64,000 nt of DNA from Olsenella_L sp051876355 (GCA_051876355.1 JBJEHU010000033.1:1-64000), one strand, 5' to 3'; positions 51,799 to 61,181 are shown, counted from the first letter of the stretch. A program made the numbers and translations. The notes: a model not told the origin generated them from the letters alone.

Positions 51799-53061
51799 AT
51801 GACCAGGCTCCTGAATCCATTGGCCCCGCACCTTGCAGGAACGCTTTCGCCCGACGTGGAAGCAGGCGTGAAGAGCCTCGTGGCGCAGGGTGCGCTCGCA
51901 GAAGGCGCGACTCCCGACGAGGCGGCGCTCCGACGCGACGCGCGTCCTGCCGACGAGGAATCCGTCATGCGCCCGGCATTCCTGCGCGACACGGAAAAGA
52001 TCATCCACATGCCTGCCTACAACAGGCTTTCTGGCAAGACCCAGGTCTTCTCGTTCGCGGCAAACGACGATATCACGAGGCGCGGGCTCCATGTGCAGCT
52101 CGTCGCCCGGGTCGCGCGCGATATCGGCCGCGCTCTGGGCCTCAACCTCGATCTGATCGAAGCCATCGCCTTGGGACATGACCTCGGGCATACGCCGTTC
52201 GGACATGCCGGCGAGCACTTCCTGAACGATGTGTTCCACGAGAGGAGCGGCCTCTGGTTCATGCACAATGTCCAGAGCGTGCGTGTCCTCGATGTGCTCT
52301 ATGGCAGGAACATCGCGCTCCAGACGCTCGATGGAGCTCTCTGCCATAACGGGGAGTTCGTGAACCAGCATCTGAAGACGAGCGGCCTTGCAGGCTTCGA
52401 GGAGTTCGACGAGAGGATCGCCCGCTGCTGGCAGGAAGGGCCTGCCTTCGTGAAGACCTTGCGGCCGATGACAAAGGAAGGGTGCGTCGTGCGCCTTTCT
52501 GACATCATCGCCTATGTCGGCAAGGACCGCCAGGATGCGATACGCGCCGGCCTTGTCGGCGAGGATGCATTCGCCGATGGCCTCGGCGGCGGCTACAATG
52601 CCTGGGCGCTCTCTGCCTTCGTCGCCGATATCGTGAACGAGAGCTTCGGGAAGCAGCAGATCTCGATGAGCGAGGAAGGCTTCCATGAGCTCGCACGCGC
52701 AAAGGAAGAGAACTACGAGAAGATCTACCGCACGCATGAGGTGGCAGGGGACTTCTCCGAGGATGTCCAGGAGCTCTTCTGTGCGCTCTATGACCATGAG
52801 CTTGCAAGCCTCGCAGAAGGGGACGAGAGCCGGGCGATCTTCCATCACCACATCATCCCGCTCGAGCAGCATCTTTCGCACTATGGCAGGACATATGACT
52901 GGCAGAGCTCGCCCGACCAGACCGTCGCGGACTTCATCAGCGCGATGACGGACGACTACTTCATCGCGACGTGCGAGCGTCTGTTCCCCGAAGCGCGGAA
53001 GCTCTTCCCGAAGCGCAGCTATTTTGACTACAAGCTCCCTGTCAGGGAATGGGAGGCATAG
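51799..53061 (+). CDS. HD-domain deoxyguanosinetriphosphate triphosphohydrolase-like protein
   Basis: A 420-residue HD phosphohydrolase of the dGTPase family. Metal ligands are His in RRGLHVQLVARVARDIG, the HD pair in LGHDLGHTPFGHAGEHFLN, and a later Asp in VRLSDIIAYVGKD. An N-terminal insertion is short. It hydrolyses dNTPs to deoxynucleosides and triphosphate, helping balance pools. GAAGGAGG precedes the ATG. It is followed after 3 bases by rarA and probably cotranscribed. Confidence 0.88.
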   Translation: MTRLLNPLAPHLAGTLSPDVEAGVKSLVAQGALAEGATPDEAALRRDARPADEESVMRPAFLRDTEKIIHMPAYNRLSGKTQVFSFAANDDITRRGLHVQLVARVARDIGRALGLNLDLIEAIALGHDLGHTPFGHAGEHFLNDVFHERSGLWFMHNVQSVRVLDVLYGRNIALQTLDGALCHNGEFVNQHLKTSGLAGFEEFDERIARCWQEGPAFVKTLRPMTKEGCVVRLSDIIAYVGKDRQDAIRAGLVGEDAFADGLGGGYNAWALSAFVADIVNESFGKQQISMSEEGFHELARAKEENYEKIYRTHEVAGDFSEDVQELFCALYDHELASLAEGDESRAIFHHHIIPLEQHLSHYGRTYDWQSSPDQTVADFISAMTDDYFIATCERLFPEARKLFPKRSYFDYKLPVREWEA

Positions 53062-53064
53062 GGC

Positions 53065-54426
53065 TTGGACAATCTCTTCTCTGCCTATGAGCGCGAGGAG
53101 CGTATGAAGCATGCACCGCTGGCTGTGCGCATGCGCCCCGAGACGCTCGAGGACTATGTTGGCCAGGCAGAAGCCGTGGGTCCGGGCTCCTGGCTCCGTG
53201 CTGCGATTGAGCACGACATGCTGACCTCTGTCATCCTCTATGGGCCGGCAGGAACGGGCAAGACGACGCTTGCCCGCATCATCGCCCATACGACGCACGC
53301 AGAGTTCGTCGAGGTATCGGCTGTCACGGGCACCGTGAAGGACCTGAGGCGCGAGATTGCGGATGCCGAGCATCGCTGGCTTGCGCAGGGAAAGCGCACG
53401 ATCCTCTTCGTCGACGAGATCCACCGCTTCAGCAGGAGCCAGCAGGATGCGCTGCTCCACGCGGTCGAGGACCGCACGGTCGTGCTTGTGGGCGCCACGA
53501 CGGAAAATCCCTACTTCGAGGTGAACTCGGCCCTGCTTTCGCGCTCGCGCGTCGTCGAGCTCTCGCCTCTGGGAGACGACGATATCAAAAAGATCGTCGA
53601 GCGTGCCGTCACGGCTCCTCAGGGCCTTGCGGGCAGATATGCGCTCGAGCCTGACGCAGAGACAGAGATCGTGACGCTCTCCGGCGGAGACGCCAGGGCA
53701 GCGCTCACGTCGCTCGAGCTTGCAGCGCAGCTTGCCATGCCGGTCCAGAAGGATGGGGAAGAGCAAAAGGACGAAGGTCCCTGGAAGATCACGCGCTCCC
53801 TTGTCGAAGAAGCGAATCCCCGCCATGGGCAGAGCTATGACAAGTCGGGAGACGAGCACTACGACATCATCTCTGCCTTCATCAAGTCGATGAGGGGCTC
53901 CGACCCCGATGCGACGGTCTACTGGCTTGCGCGCATGATCGATGCGGGGGAGGACCCGAAGTTCATCGCCCGCCGCATCCTGATCTGCGCGTCGGAGGAT
54001 ATCGGCAATGCCGATCCGATGGCGATATGCGTGGCGGAGGCAGCATTCCGCTCGGCCGAGGTCATAGGCTATCCGGAGTGCCGGATCAACCTCTGCCAGG
54101 CCGCGCTCTACAACGCGCTCGCGCCGAAGTCGCATGCGGCCGAGGCAGCCATCGATGCGGCGCTCAAGGAAGTGCGCGAGGGGCCGGCACGTGCCGTGCC
54201 GAGCCATCTGCGCGACCGCCACCGTCCGGGATCGGAGTCCTACGGCCCCTATCTCTACCCGCATGATTATCCGTCTGGCTGGGTCGAGCAGCAGTATCTG
54301 CCTGATGGCCTTTCGCGCGGTGCCTTCTTCCAGCCGAGCGGCAGGGGCTGGGAGACGTGGCGCATCGAGCAGACTGGCCGCGACCGCCAGGACGCCGCAT
54401 CGCATAACAAGGGCAAAAACGGATAG
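53065..54426 (+). CDS. rarA: replication-associated recombination protein A
   Basis: A 453-residue RarA/MgsA clamp-loader-like ATPase. Walker A is GPAGTGKTTLAR, Walker B ILFVDEIHRFSRSQQD, with sensor 1 VGATTENPYFEVN and sensor 2 region around GGDARAALTSLEL. The C-terminal MgsA tetramer domain includes YDIISAFIKSMRGSDPDA and LYPHDYPSGW. It acts at stalled forks. The start is TTG at 53065 with GGGAGG 8 bases upstream. Confidence 0.93.
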   Translation: MDNLFSAYEREERMKHAPLAVRMRPETLEDYVGQAEAVGPGSWLRAAIEHDMLTSVILYGPAGTGKTTLARIIAHTTHAEFVEVSAVTGTVKDLRREIADAEHRWLAQGKRTILFVDEIHRFSRSQQDALLHAVEDRTVVLVGATTENPYFEVNSALLSRSRVVELSPLGDDDIKKIVERAVTAPQGLAGRYALEPDAETEIVTLSGGDARAALTSLELAAQLAMPVQKDGEEQKDEGPWKITRSLVEEANPRHGQSYDKSGDEHYDIISAFIKSMRGSDPDATVYWLARMIDAGEDPKFIARRILICASEDIGNADPMAICVAEAAFRSAEVIGYPECRINLCQAALYNALAPKSHAAEAAIDAALKEVREGPARAVPSHLRDRHRPGSESYGPYLYPHDYPSGWVEQQYLPDGLSRGAFFQPSGRGWETWRIEQTGRDRQDAASHNKGKNG

Positions 54427-54498
54427 AATTCAGAACAGCATGCCTCCAGGGGGAGGCCGGACAGACTAGGTATGTGTGCATAGAGGAAGGGAGCCACC

Positions 54499-55044
54499 AT
54501 GGGTGTCACAGACGTTCTTCTGGCTGTGCTTGTGGCCGTGGCAGTATGGGCAGTCGTCGAGCTTGCCATCACCATCAGGAAAGCCCGCAAGTCCATCGAC
54601 GAGGTGACGGCTTCGGCGAACCATGCAATCGACGAGATCGAGCCCATCATCGCGAAGGCCGATGGCATGGTGGACGATCTGCAGCCGTCCGCAAAGCAGG
54701 TCGAGCCCATCCTCGAGAGCGCACGCGACGCGGTCGTCTCGGCAAACGAGAGCCTCGCGAAGATCAATGGCATCCTGGACGATGTGTCCGAAGTGTCCGG
54801 CACGGCAGCCGATGCGACGAATGCTGTCTCGACAGGCGTCGCGAAGGTCGCGGCGGGTGCCGCCACGGCAGGCGCCCGCATCGCATCTGCACTCGGCGCA
54901 AAGCCGCATCCTGAGCACTCCCTCGAGGAGGGCCACGCGGCTGCAGAGCCCGAAGATGCGAAGGAGGCTTCTTCCGACAGGGGCTACGTCACGTATCCTT
55001 CTGTGCAGGAGAGCCAGGATGCGGACAAGGAAACAGGAAGGTAG
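54499..55044 (+). CDS. DUF948-like membrane-anchored protein
   Basis: A 181-residue protein with one N-terminal membrane segment (VTDVLLAVLVAVAVWAVVEL) followed by a long helical region with methyl-accepting-like heptads, as in DUF948 general stress proteins. The C-terminal 40 residues are acidic and disordered. Such proteins are often in SigB-type stress regulons, and the sigma factor gene lies two genes downstream. AAGGGAG precedes the ATG. Function unknown. Confidence 0.75.
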   Translation: MGVTDVLLAVLVAVAVWAVVELAITIRKARKSIDEVTASANHAIDEIEPIIAKADGMVDDLQPSAKQVEPILESARDAVVSANESLAKINGILDDVSEVSGTAADATNAVSTGVAKVAAGAATAGARIASALGAKPHPEHSLEEGHAAAEPEDAKEASSDRGYVTYPSVQESQDADKETGR

Positions 55045-55056
55045 GTACCTATTCCC

Positions 55057-55434
55057 ATGCAGAAGAGGCATGTAACCCTGAATGTTCCGCCCGAGGCGGA
55101 CTTTGCGAGGTCGGTGCGCATGCTCGCCGCCAACCTCGGCGTCGTCTGCTCGTTCTCTGTGGACGATGTGGAAGACCTGCGCATGGCTGCAGAGGAAGGC
55201 TTCGTGTATGCCTGCGCGACGAAGCCTGAGAGCTGCGCCGTCACATTCGACCTGGCCGATGGCACGGTCGAGATTACGTACAGCCTGGGCGATGCGGATG
55301 CGTCGGAAGACGAGGCCATCGCCTATGCAGATCTCCTGCTCGCTGCGCTCTGCGACGACTATGAGGTCGACGCCGACAAGCACGAGCTCTATCTCATGAA
55401 GCACGTTGGGACGGTAGAGAATGCCGACAGATAA
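55057..55434 (+). CDS. RsbW-like anti-sigma protein with degenerate ATP-binding motifs
   Basis: A 125-residue protein with the topology of RsbW/SpoIIAB kinases. Its N box reads DLRMAAEEGFVYAC: the glutamate is kept (Glu47), but the asparagine four residues later is Tyr51. The DxGxG box is not present; ITYSLGDADASEDE stands in its place. The C-terminal segment LYLMKHVG is family-like. It overlaps the sigma factor gene by 14 bases, so it is very probably its binding partner. Without the ATP residues it may regulate by binding alone. No RsbV-like gene is present in this window. Confidence 0.7.
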   Translation: MQKRHVTLNVPPEADFARSVRMLAANLGVVCSFSVDDVEDLRMAAEEGFVYACATKPESCAVTFDLADGTVEITYSLGDADASEDEAIAYADLLLAALCDDYEVDADKHELYLMKHVGTVENADR

Positions 55435-56245
55435 TCCAGCCCCCAGGGTGCGCCACCGCGTATCCTCGAGGACACCCCGCGGCAAGCTTGCTTGGGACAA
55501 GGACCGCACGCGCGAGCTGTTCCGCCGCTACAAGGAGGAAGGGGACATGGAGGCCCGCGAGCAGCTGATCGTGAGCCACCTGAACCTTGTCCGCTTCCTT
55601 GCCTCGAAGTTCAAGAACAGGGGAGAGCCGCTCGACGACCTGATCCAGGTCGGCACGATCGGTCTCATCAAGGCCATCGACCGCTTCGATCCGAACCGTG
55701 GCCTCGAGTTCACGACATATGCGACGCCGACGATCATGGGCGAGATCAAGCGCCATTTCCGCGACAAGGGCTGGTCGGTCCGCGTGCCGAGGCGCCTGCA
55801 GGAGCTTTCCGCGAAGGTGAACCAGACGACAGACGAGCTCACGAAGGAGCTCCAGCGCTCTCCTTCTGTCGAGGAGATTGCAGAGCGTCTCGGAACCTCC
55901 GTCGACGAGGTCCTCGAGGCCATGGAGTCCTCGAGCGCCTACAGCGCCGTCCCGCTCGAAGCGGGGGGCTCGAACGGCGACGAGGATGCGCCATCCGTGC
56001 TCGACCACTATGCTTCCGAGGACGAGAACCTTGCCTTCTCCGATGACCGCATGGTCATCGAGGATGCAATCCGCGGCTTCTCTCCGCGCGAGCAGGAGGT
56101 CATCCGCATGCGCTTCATCGACGGCCTCACGCAGGTCGAGATTGCGGAGAAGCTCGGCATTTCCCAGGTGCAGGTGTCAAGGCTCCTGCGCCGTACGCTC
56201 AAGAAGGTGCAGGAGAAGATCGATCCGGACGGCGTCATGCGCTAG
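55421..56245 (+). CDS. SigB/SigF/SigG-family RNA polymerase sigma factor
   Basis: A 274-residue group 3 sigma factor. Region 1.2-2 contains LFRRYKEEGDMEAREQLIVSHLNLV and PLDDLIQVGTIGLIKAIDRFD (in part), region 2.4 YATPTIMGEIKRHFRDKGW, region 3 SVRVPRRLQEL, and region 4 SPREQEVIRMRFIDGL with the helix-turn-helix TQVEIAEKLGISQVQVSRLLRR. Such factors run general stress or starvation programmes. Its regulator overlaps it upstream. No SigB-type promoter was assigned. Confidence 0.9.
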   Translation: MPTDNPAPRVRHRVSSRTPRGKLAWDKDRTRELFRRYKEEGDMEAREQLIVSHLNLVRFLASKFKNRGEPLDDLIQVGTIGLIKAIDRFDPNRGLEFTTYATPTIMGEIKRHFRDKGWSVRVPRRLQELSAKVNQTTDELTKELQRSPSVEEIAERLGTSVDEVLEAMESSSAYSAVPLEAGGSNGDEDAPSVLDHYASEDENLAFSDDRMVIEDAIRGFSPREQEVIRMRFIDGLTQVEIAEKLGISQVQVSRLLRRTLKKVQEKIDPDGVMR

Positions 56246-56258
56246 CCGGGCGATAACC

Positions 56259-56267
56259 TGCTATCAT
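56259..56267 (+). promoter_or_regulatory. putative extended -10 of the AI-2E transporter gene
   Basis: TGCTATCAT fits TGnTAnnnT. Transcription starting near 56274 would leave the GTG at 56300, not the ATG at 56270, as first usable start. Confidence 0.5.
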
Positions 56268-56299
56268 CAATGAGCTGGCGATTCGACCTGGGGAGGGCC

Positions 56300-57616
56300 G
56301 TGGCTCAGAAGGACGACTCATACGCGACCGCACGCAAGGTCGCTCTTGTAAGCGCTGCCATCATCGGATGCTGCGTAGCGCTTGTCCTTGTCGTGCGGCT
56401 GCTTGGTCTGGTCGGCCCGGCACTAGAGCTCCTGCTCGTGGGCGTCGTTCTGGGCTTCATCTGCAGCCCGATCACGAACTGGCTCGAGGACCACGGCATA
56501 GGCCGTGCCCTTGCCGCATTCATAGCCCTCGCTATCGTGATCCTGGCCCTGGTGGGCCTTGCGGTGATTGTCGTTCCGCCCTTCATCCAGCAGCTCCTGA
56601 GCCTGCTCCAGACGATTCCGACCTATATCCAGCAGCTGCAGGAACAGTTCACGCAGCTCATGGGCAAATACACGACGACAGACAACGCGGACGCGCAGTA
56701 CATGCTCTCCCAGGGCGTCAATGCGCTCTCGTCTGTCGGCAGCACGTTTGCCCAGGACCTCCTCACGAAGATCTCGAACGGCCTTCTCACGAATGCCATG
56801 ACGACGGTGAACAACATCGTGACGTTCTTCCTGGGCCTCGTCCTGGCCTATTGGTTCGCGAAGGACTATCCGGTCATGGTGAGGGAGTGTGCCGTCATCG
56901 TCGGCGAGCGCCATGAACAGTCCGTCACGCTCATGCTTGCCGTCATGTCGCGCTCCATGGGCGGCTACATGAGGAGCATGGTCACGACATCGATCGTGAA
57001 CGGCGTGCTCGCGACGGCGGGCCTTGCTGCCTTCGGGCACCCGTATGCCGGCCTTGTCGGCGTCTTCACGGGCGTGGCCCACTTCATCCCGGTCATAGGA
57101 CCGTTCGTCTCGGCGGCCTTCGCGGTGCTGCTCGGCCTCTTCCAGAGCCCGCTTCTCGCGCTCGAGACCCTCATTGTCATGGTCATCGCCCAGAATGTGA
57201 CAGACAATCTGCTGTCGCCTCTGGTCATGCAGTCTGCCGTGCAGGTGCATCCGGTGCTTTCGCTCATCTGCATCATCATGGGCTCCGCCCTGGGCGGCGT
57301 CCTCGGCATGATTCTGGCCGTGCCGCTCACGGCTGCCATCAAGGGTGTCTTTGTGTACTACTTCGAGTCGCGCACCGGACGCCAGCTCGTCACCTATGAT
57401 GGGGCTATCTTCAAGGGCACGCCGTATGTGGACGACGAAGGAAACATCGTCCCATCGTTCGATGCTCTGGACGATGACAGATTCTTCGAGACCTCGAGGC
57501 TCGTGAAGGCCATGCCGCATCCTGTGGCACCCAAGGGCGGCCCCTCGTCGAGGACATCTGTCACACACGCATCTGCACCTCATTCCGGAGACACCTCCGG
57601 GAACGACAACATGTAA
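56300..57616 (+). CDS. AI-2E family transporter
   Basis: A 438-residue permease of the AI-2E/PerM family (pfam AI-2E_transport). Seven to eight hydrophobic segments surround the central polar stretch with family motifs NWLEDHGIGRALA, GYMRSMVTTSIVNGVL and FIPVIGPFVSAAFAVLLGL. A disordered Ser/Pro/Thr tail of 60 residues ends the protein. Members are proposed exporters or ion pumps; the AI-2 link is only historical. I chose GTG at 56300 (GGGGAGGG just upstream); ATG at 56270 would lie ahead of the likely mRNA start. Confidence 0.85.
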   Translation: MAQKDDSYATARKVALVSAAIIGCCVALVLVVRLLGLVGPALELLLVGVVLGFICSPITNWLEDHGIGRALAAFIALAIVILALVGLAVIVVPPFIQQLLSLLQTIPTYIQQLQEQFTQLMGKYTTTDNADAQYMLSQGVNALSSVGSTFAQDLLTKISNGLLTNAMTTVNNIVTFFLGLVLAYWFAKDYPVMVRECAVIVGERHEQSVTLMLAVMSRSMGGYMRSMVTTSIVNGVLATAGLAAFGHPYAGLVGVFTGVAHFIPVIGPFVSAAFAVLLGLFQSPLLALETLIVMVIAQNVTDNLLSPLVMQSAVQVHPVLSLICIIMGSALGGVLGMILAVPLTAAIKGVFVYYFESRTGRQLVTYDGAIFKGTPYVDDEGNIVPSFDALDDDRFFETSRLVKAMPHPVAPKGGPSSRTSVTHASAPHSGDTSGNDNM

Positions 57617-57630
57617 AGGTTTGGAGACAC

Positions 57631-60279
57631 ATGAGCACTGCTGAGTACAAGACGATGACAACAGCGGAGATCCGCGACGATTTCCTGCGCTTCTTCGAGA
57701 GCAAGGGCTGCAGGCTCTATCCCTCCTCCTCGCTCATCCCCGACGACCCGTCGCTGCTCCTTGCAAACGCTGGCATGAACCAGTTCAAGGAGTATTACCA
57801 GGGCACGAAGACCATGAAGGAGATCGGTGCCTGCTCCTGCCAGAAGTGCCTGCGCACGAACGATATCGACAACATCGGCGATGCCCGCCACCTGTCGTTC
57901 TTCGAGATGCTTGGCAACTTCAGCTTCGGCGGCTACACGAAGGCGGATGCAATCTCGTGGGCCTATGAGTTCATCACGGGCGAGGAGCACCTTGGCCTTC
58001 CGAAGGACCGTCTCTACATGACGGTCTTCAAGGACGACGACGAGGCCATCGAGCTCTGGCATGCCCAGGGCGTGCCGTATGACCACATCTCGCGTCTCGG
58101 CGCAGAGGACAACTTCTGGGCAGCAGGACCTACCGGCCCCTGCGGCCCGTGCTCCGAGATCTACTTCGACCAGGGCCCTGCCTTCGAAGGCGAGCGCCCG
58201 GGCGACGACGGCGACCGCTATCTCGAGTTCTGGAACCTCGTCTTCACGCAGTATGACCGCCAGGAGGACGGCTCGATGCCGGACCTTCCGCACCGCAACA
58301 TCGATACGGGCATGGGCCTTGAGCGCATCGCTGCCATCATGCAGCACAAGGGCTCGAACTATGAGGGCGATGTCATGCGTTCCCTCATCGCGCTCGGCGA
58401 GAAGCTTGCCGGTGTCGAGTACCATGGCAGCTCGCACCTTGCCTCCGACAAGAGCCTGCGCATCCTGGCCGACCATTCCCGTGCCGTCACGTTCATGATC
58501 GGCGACGGCATCCTGCCTTCGAACGAGGGCCGCGGCTATGTCCTGAGGAGGCTCCTGCGCCGTGCCGTCTACCATGGACGCCTGCTCGGCATCGAGGGCC
58601 CGTTCCTCACGACGTATGCGCATGAGGTGACGAAGATTCTGGGCGATGTCTATCCGGAGCTCGTCGAGAACCAGGCGCTCATCGACGGCATCATCGCTGC
58701 AGAGGAGGAGCGCTTCCGTGGCACCCTCGACGCAGGCGAGACGATGCTCGACTCCGAGATGGCAAAGCTCGGCGAGGGCGAGCAGCTTTCCGGCGATGTG
58801 GCCTTCAGGCTCCATGACACGTATGGCTTCCCGATCGACCTCACGCGCGAGATCTCCGAGACGGCAGGACATGCAGTCGATATGGCAGCCTTCCAGGCAG
58901 CCATGGACGCCCAGAAGGAGCGCGCACGCAAGAGCGCGAACCGCGATGCCTGGGGCCAGGCAAACAACGTGTGGACGGCCCTCTCTGACCGTCTGCCGAA
59001 GACGGAATTCACGGGATACGATTCCGACGAGCTCGAGGGTGCGAAGGTCCTCGCTATCGTCGTGGACGGCGAAGAGGTCAAGAGCGCAGAAGCTGGCCAG
59101 GACGTTGAGGTCGTGCTCGACAGGACCCCGTTCTACGCCGAGATGGGCGGCCAGGTCGGCGACACCGGCGTGCTCTCCGGCGTGTCGGCACGCCTTGCCG
59201 TGACGGATACGAAGGGCCATAGCGGCATGAGCGCCCATGTGGCGACAGTCGAGGAGGGCGAGCTCCATGTCGGAGACACGCTTTCCTGCACCGTCGACCA
59301 CGGCAGGCGCGAGCTCATCCGCCGCAACCATACGGCGACGCACCTGCTCGACGCTGCGCTCAAGCAGGTCCTGGGCGACCATGTGAACCAGGCAGGCTCT
59401 CTTGTCGAGCCCGACCGCCTGCGCTTCGACTTCACGCACTTCGAGGCGCTCACGAAGGATGAGATCGAGCGCGTCGAGGGCCTCGTGAATGCTGAGATCT
59501 TCGCTGCCGAGCCGATTGTCACGAAGGTCATGGGCCTCGAGGAGGCAAAGGCTTCGGGCGCCGTTGCGCTCTTCGGCGAGAAGTACGGCGACACCGTGAG
59601 GGTCGTCTCGACGGGCGAGGGCGACCATCCGTTCTCCCGCGAGCTCTGCGGCGGCACGCATGCGAGGAATACGGCCGAGCTTGGCTTCTTCAAGATCGTG
59701 TCCGAGAGCTCTGTCGGCTCCAACGCCCGCCGTATCGAGGCAGTGACGTCTGCCGGCGCCATCGAGTACGTCGACGAGAGGCTCTGCGTCCTCGACGATG
59801 TGGCATCCGAGCTCAAATGCCAGCCGAAGGATGTGATTGCACGCATCGAGGCGCTCCAGCAGGAGCTCCGTGCGGCAGAGCGCAAGGCAGAGGACCTCAT
59901 GTACGGCAGCTCCTCTGACCAGGTCGCACAGGCCGTGAAGGCAGCAGAGCAGCTCGACGGCTACAAGTGCGTCTTCGCGAAGCTCTCCGGCATGTCCGGC
60001 AAGGAGCTGCGCTCCGTGTGGGACGCCGTGAGGGATGGCATGAATGGCGAGCCCTGCGCTGCTGTCATTGCATCCGAGGCTGACGGCAAGGTCGCCCTCC
60101 TTGCAGCAGCCACCGAGACGGCTGTTGCCAAGGGCTTCAATGCCGGCAAGATCATCAAGGAGATCTCCGGCCTCGTCGGCGGCCGTGGCGGCGGCAGGCC
60201 GCAGATGGCCCAGGCCGGCGGCTCCGATGCATCCGGCATCGACCGTGCGCTCGAGCGTGCCAAGGAGCTTGCCAAGTGA
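57631..60279 (+). CDS. alaS: alanine--tRNA ligase
   Basis: An 882-residue class II synthetase. The catalytic core begins EIRDDFLRFFESKGCRLYPSSSLIP. The editing domain has HTATHLLDAALK and the zinc-binding CGGTHARNT. The C-Ala domain ends with SGLVGGRGGGRPQMAQAGG. Length is standard. Start ATG at 57631 with GGAGA upstream. The last codons overlap ruvX as GTGA, a neighbour pair common in Gram-positive bacteria. Confidence 0.97.
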   Translation: MSTAEYKTMTTAEIRDDFLRFFESKGCRLYPSSSLIPDDPSLLLANAGMNQFKEYYQGTKTMKEIGACSCQKCLRTNDIDNIGDARHLSFFEMLGNFSFGGYTKADAISWAYEFITGEEHLGLPKDRLYMTVFKDDDEAIELWHAQGVPYDHISRLGAEDNFWAAGPTGPCGPCSEIYFDQGPAFEGERPGDDGDRYLEFWNLVFTQYDRQEDGSMPDLPHRNIDTGMGLERIAAIMQHKGSNYEGDVMRSLIALGEKLAGVEYHGSSHLASDKSLRILADHSRAVTFMIGDGILPSNEGRGYVLRRLLRRAVYHGRLLGIEGPFLTTYAHEVTKILGDVYPELVENQALIDGIIAAEEERFRGTLDAGETMLDSEMAKLGEGEQLSGDVAFRLHDTYGFPIDLTREISETAGHAVDMAAFQAAMDAQKERARKSANRDAWGQANNVWTALSDRLPKTEFTGYDSDELEGAKVLAIVVDGEEVKSAEAGQDVEVVLDRTPFYAEMGGQVGDTGVLSGVSARLAVTDTKGHSGMSAHVATVEEGELHVGDTLSCTVDHGRRELIRRNHTATHLLDAALKQVLGDHVNQAGSLVEPDRLRFDFTHFEALTKDEIERVEGLVNAEIFAAEPIVTKVMGLEEAKASGAVALFGEKYGDTVRVVSTGEGDHPFSRELCGGTHARNTAELGFFKIVSESSVGSNARRIEAVTSAGAIEYVDERLCVLDDVASELKCQPKDVIARIEALQQELRAAERKAEDLMYGSSSDQVAQAVKAAEQLDGYKCVFAKLSGMSGKELRSVWDAVRDGMNGEPCAAVIASEADGKVALLAAATETAVAKGFNAGKIIKEISGLVGGRGGGRPQMAQAGGSDASGIDRALERAKELAK

Positions 60280-60704
60280 GGGCGCTTGCGCTCGATATCG
60301 GCGATGCACGCATAGGGATTGCCGCAAGCGATGCCTCTGGCATGCTTGCGGTCCCCGTCTGCGTGCTTCCAGCCCAGGAAGTCCTCTCGAACTCCCGGAA
60401 CTTCCGCCGCGTCATCGAGGACCATGAGCCGGAGATCCTCGTCTGCGGCCGTCCGAAGACGATGGCAGGGGAGGACGGTCCCCAGGCAGAGAAGATCATG
60501 ACAGAGGCAAGAAGCATTGCCGAGAAGCTGGATCTTCCGGTCGAATTCGAGGATGAGCGTCTCTCCTCGAGCGAAGCGAAAAGGATCCTGCGCGCCCAAG
60601 GCCTCTCCGAGAAGCAGATGCGTGGCAAGGTCGACTCGGTCGCAGCGTCGCTCTTTCTCCAGACATGGCTCGACGCAAGGCGTGCGCATGCGCAAGAAGC
60701 CTGA
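60276..60704 (+). CDS. ruvX: YqgF/RuvX Holliday junction resolvase-like protein
   Basis: A 142-residue RNase H-fold protein of the YqgF family: LALDIGDARIGIAASD at the N-terminus with the first Asp, CGRPKTMAGEDGPQAEKI in the middle, and FEDERLSSSEAKRIL plus KVDSVAASLFLQTWLD at the end. It is thought to process 16S rRNA precursor and perhaps junction DNA. The start is GTG at 60276, in overlap with the alaS TGA. A terminator follows. Confidence 0.92.
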   Translation: MRALALDIGDARIGIAASDASGMLAVPVCVLPAQEVLSNSRNFRRVIEDHEPEILVCGRPKTMAGEDGPQAEKIMTEARSIAEKLDLPVEFEDERLSSSEAKRILRAQGLSEKQMRGKVDSVAASLFLQTWLDARRAHAQEA

Positions 60705-60729
60705 TTTCATTCAAGAGGCAAAGCCTCGG

Positions 60730-60764
60730 TGCCCTTTCCTGCAGAAGCGGGGAAGGGCATTTTT
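60730..60764 (+). terminator. alaS-ruvX terminator
   Basis: TGCCCTTTCC and GGGGAAGGGCA pair around a 9-base loop and end in TTTTT. Confidence 0.9.
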
Positions 60765-61181
60765 CATGCCGAAATTTCAGGAACTGGTATCAGACAGGTC
60801 CGACCACAATGTTTGAGCTGTCAAGTAAAACAGAAGATTTGGACAGAAAAGATGCTGGTGCCGGAATATATTCCAGTGCTTGATAGTTTAGGAACTTTGT
60901 AAAAATATGCAAAATGTGAATTTGCAAGCAAAATTACGTAGACGGCGTGCCAGAAAATGGCTGTTTTAACCGTAATACGAAAAATCATTTTGAATAAATA
61001 GCAGGTAAAAACGTTCCCGGAACCGCTATATACGAAAAAAAGTTATTTCGGTAGGTAGTTCTCAGTGTTGAAGAAATGTCGGGGAAATATAATGTCCCGG
61101 TGTGGAAAACATGGTGGACTCGTAGAGCACACCGGTCCACATGTTCTGTAGGCAGCGTGAGAGAAGTAAGGAGGAAGTTGG
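60765..61181 (+). promoter_or_regulatory. AT-rich control region of the mannose PTS operon
   Basis: About 400 AT-rich bases in a GC-rich genome. Contents: TGGT...ACCA half-sites near 60785-60807, the palindrome GGAATATATTCC (60863-60874), the inverted repeat GTTCC-C-GGAAC (61013-61023), a TATAAT -10 at 61088-61093 and a strong interleaved repeat at 61097-61145. GGAGGAAG precedes the manX start. No CDS is visible. Confidence 0.7.
61097..61145 (+). promoter_or_regulatory. two interleaved inverted repeats in manX leader
   Basis: CCGGTGT (61097-61103) can pair with ACACCGG (61129-61135). AACATGGTGGAC (61108-61119) can pair with GTCCACATGTT (61135-61145) with one bulge. The two stems overlap, so they are exclusive or form a pseudoknot. 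They begin at the probable start of transcription, so an operator is also possible. Confidence 0.55.
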
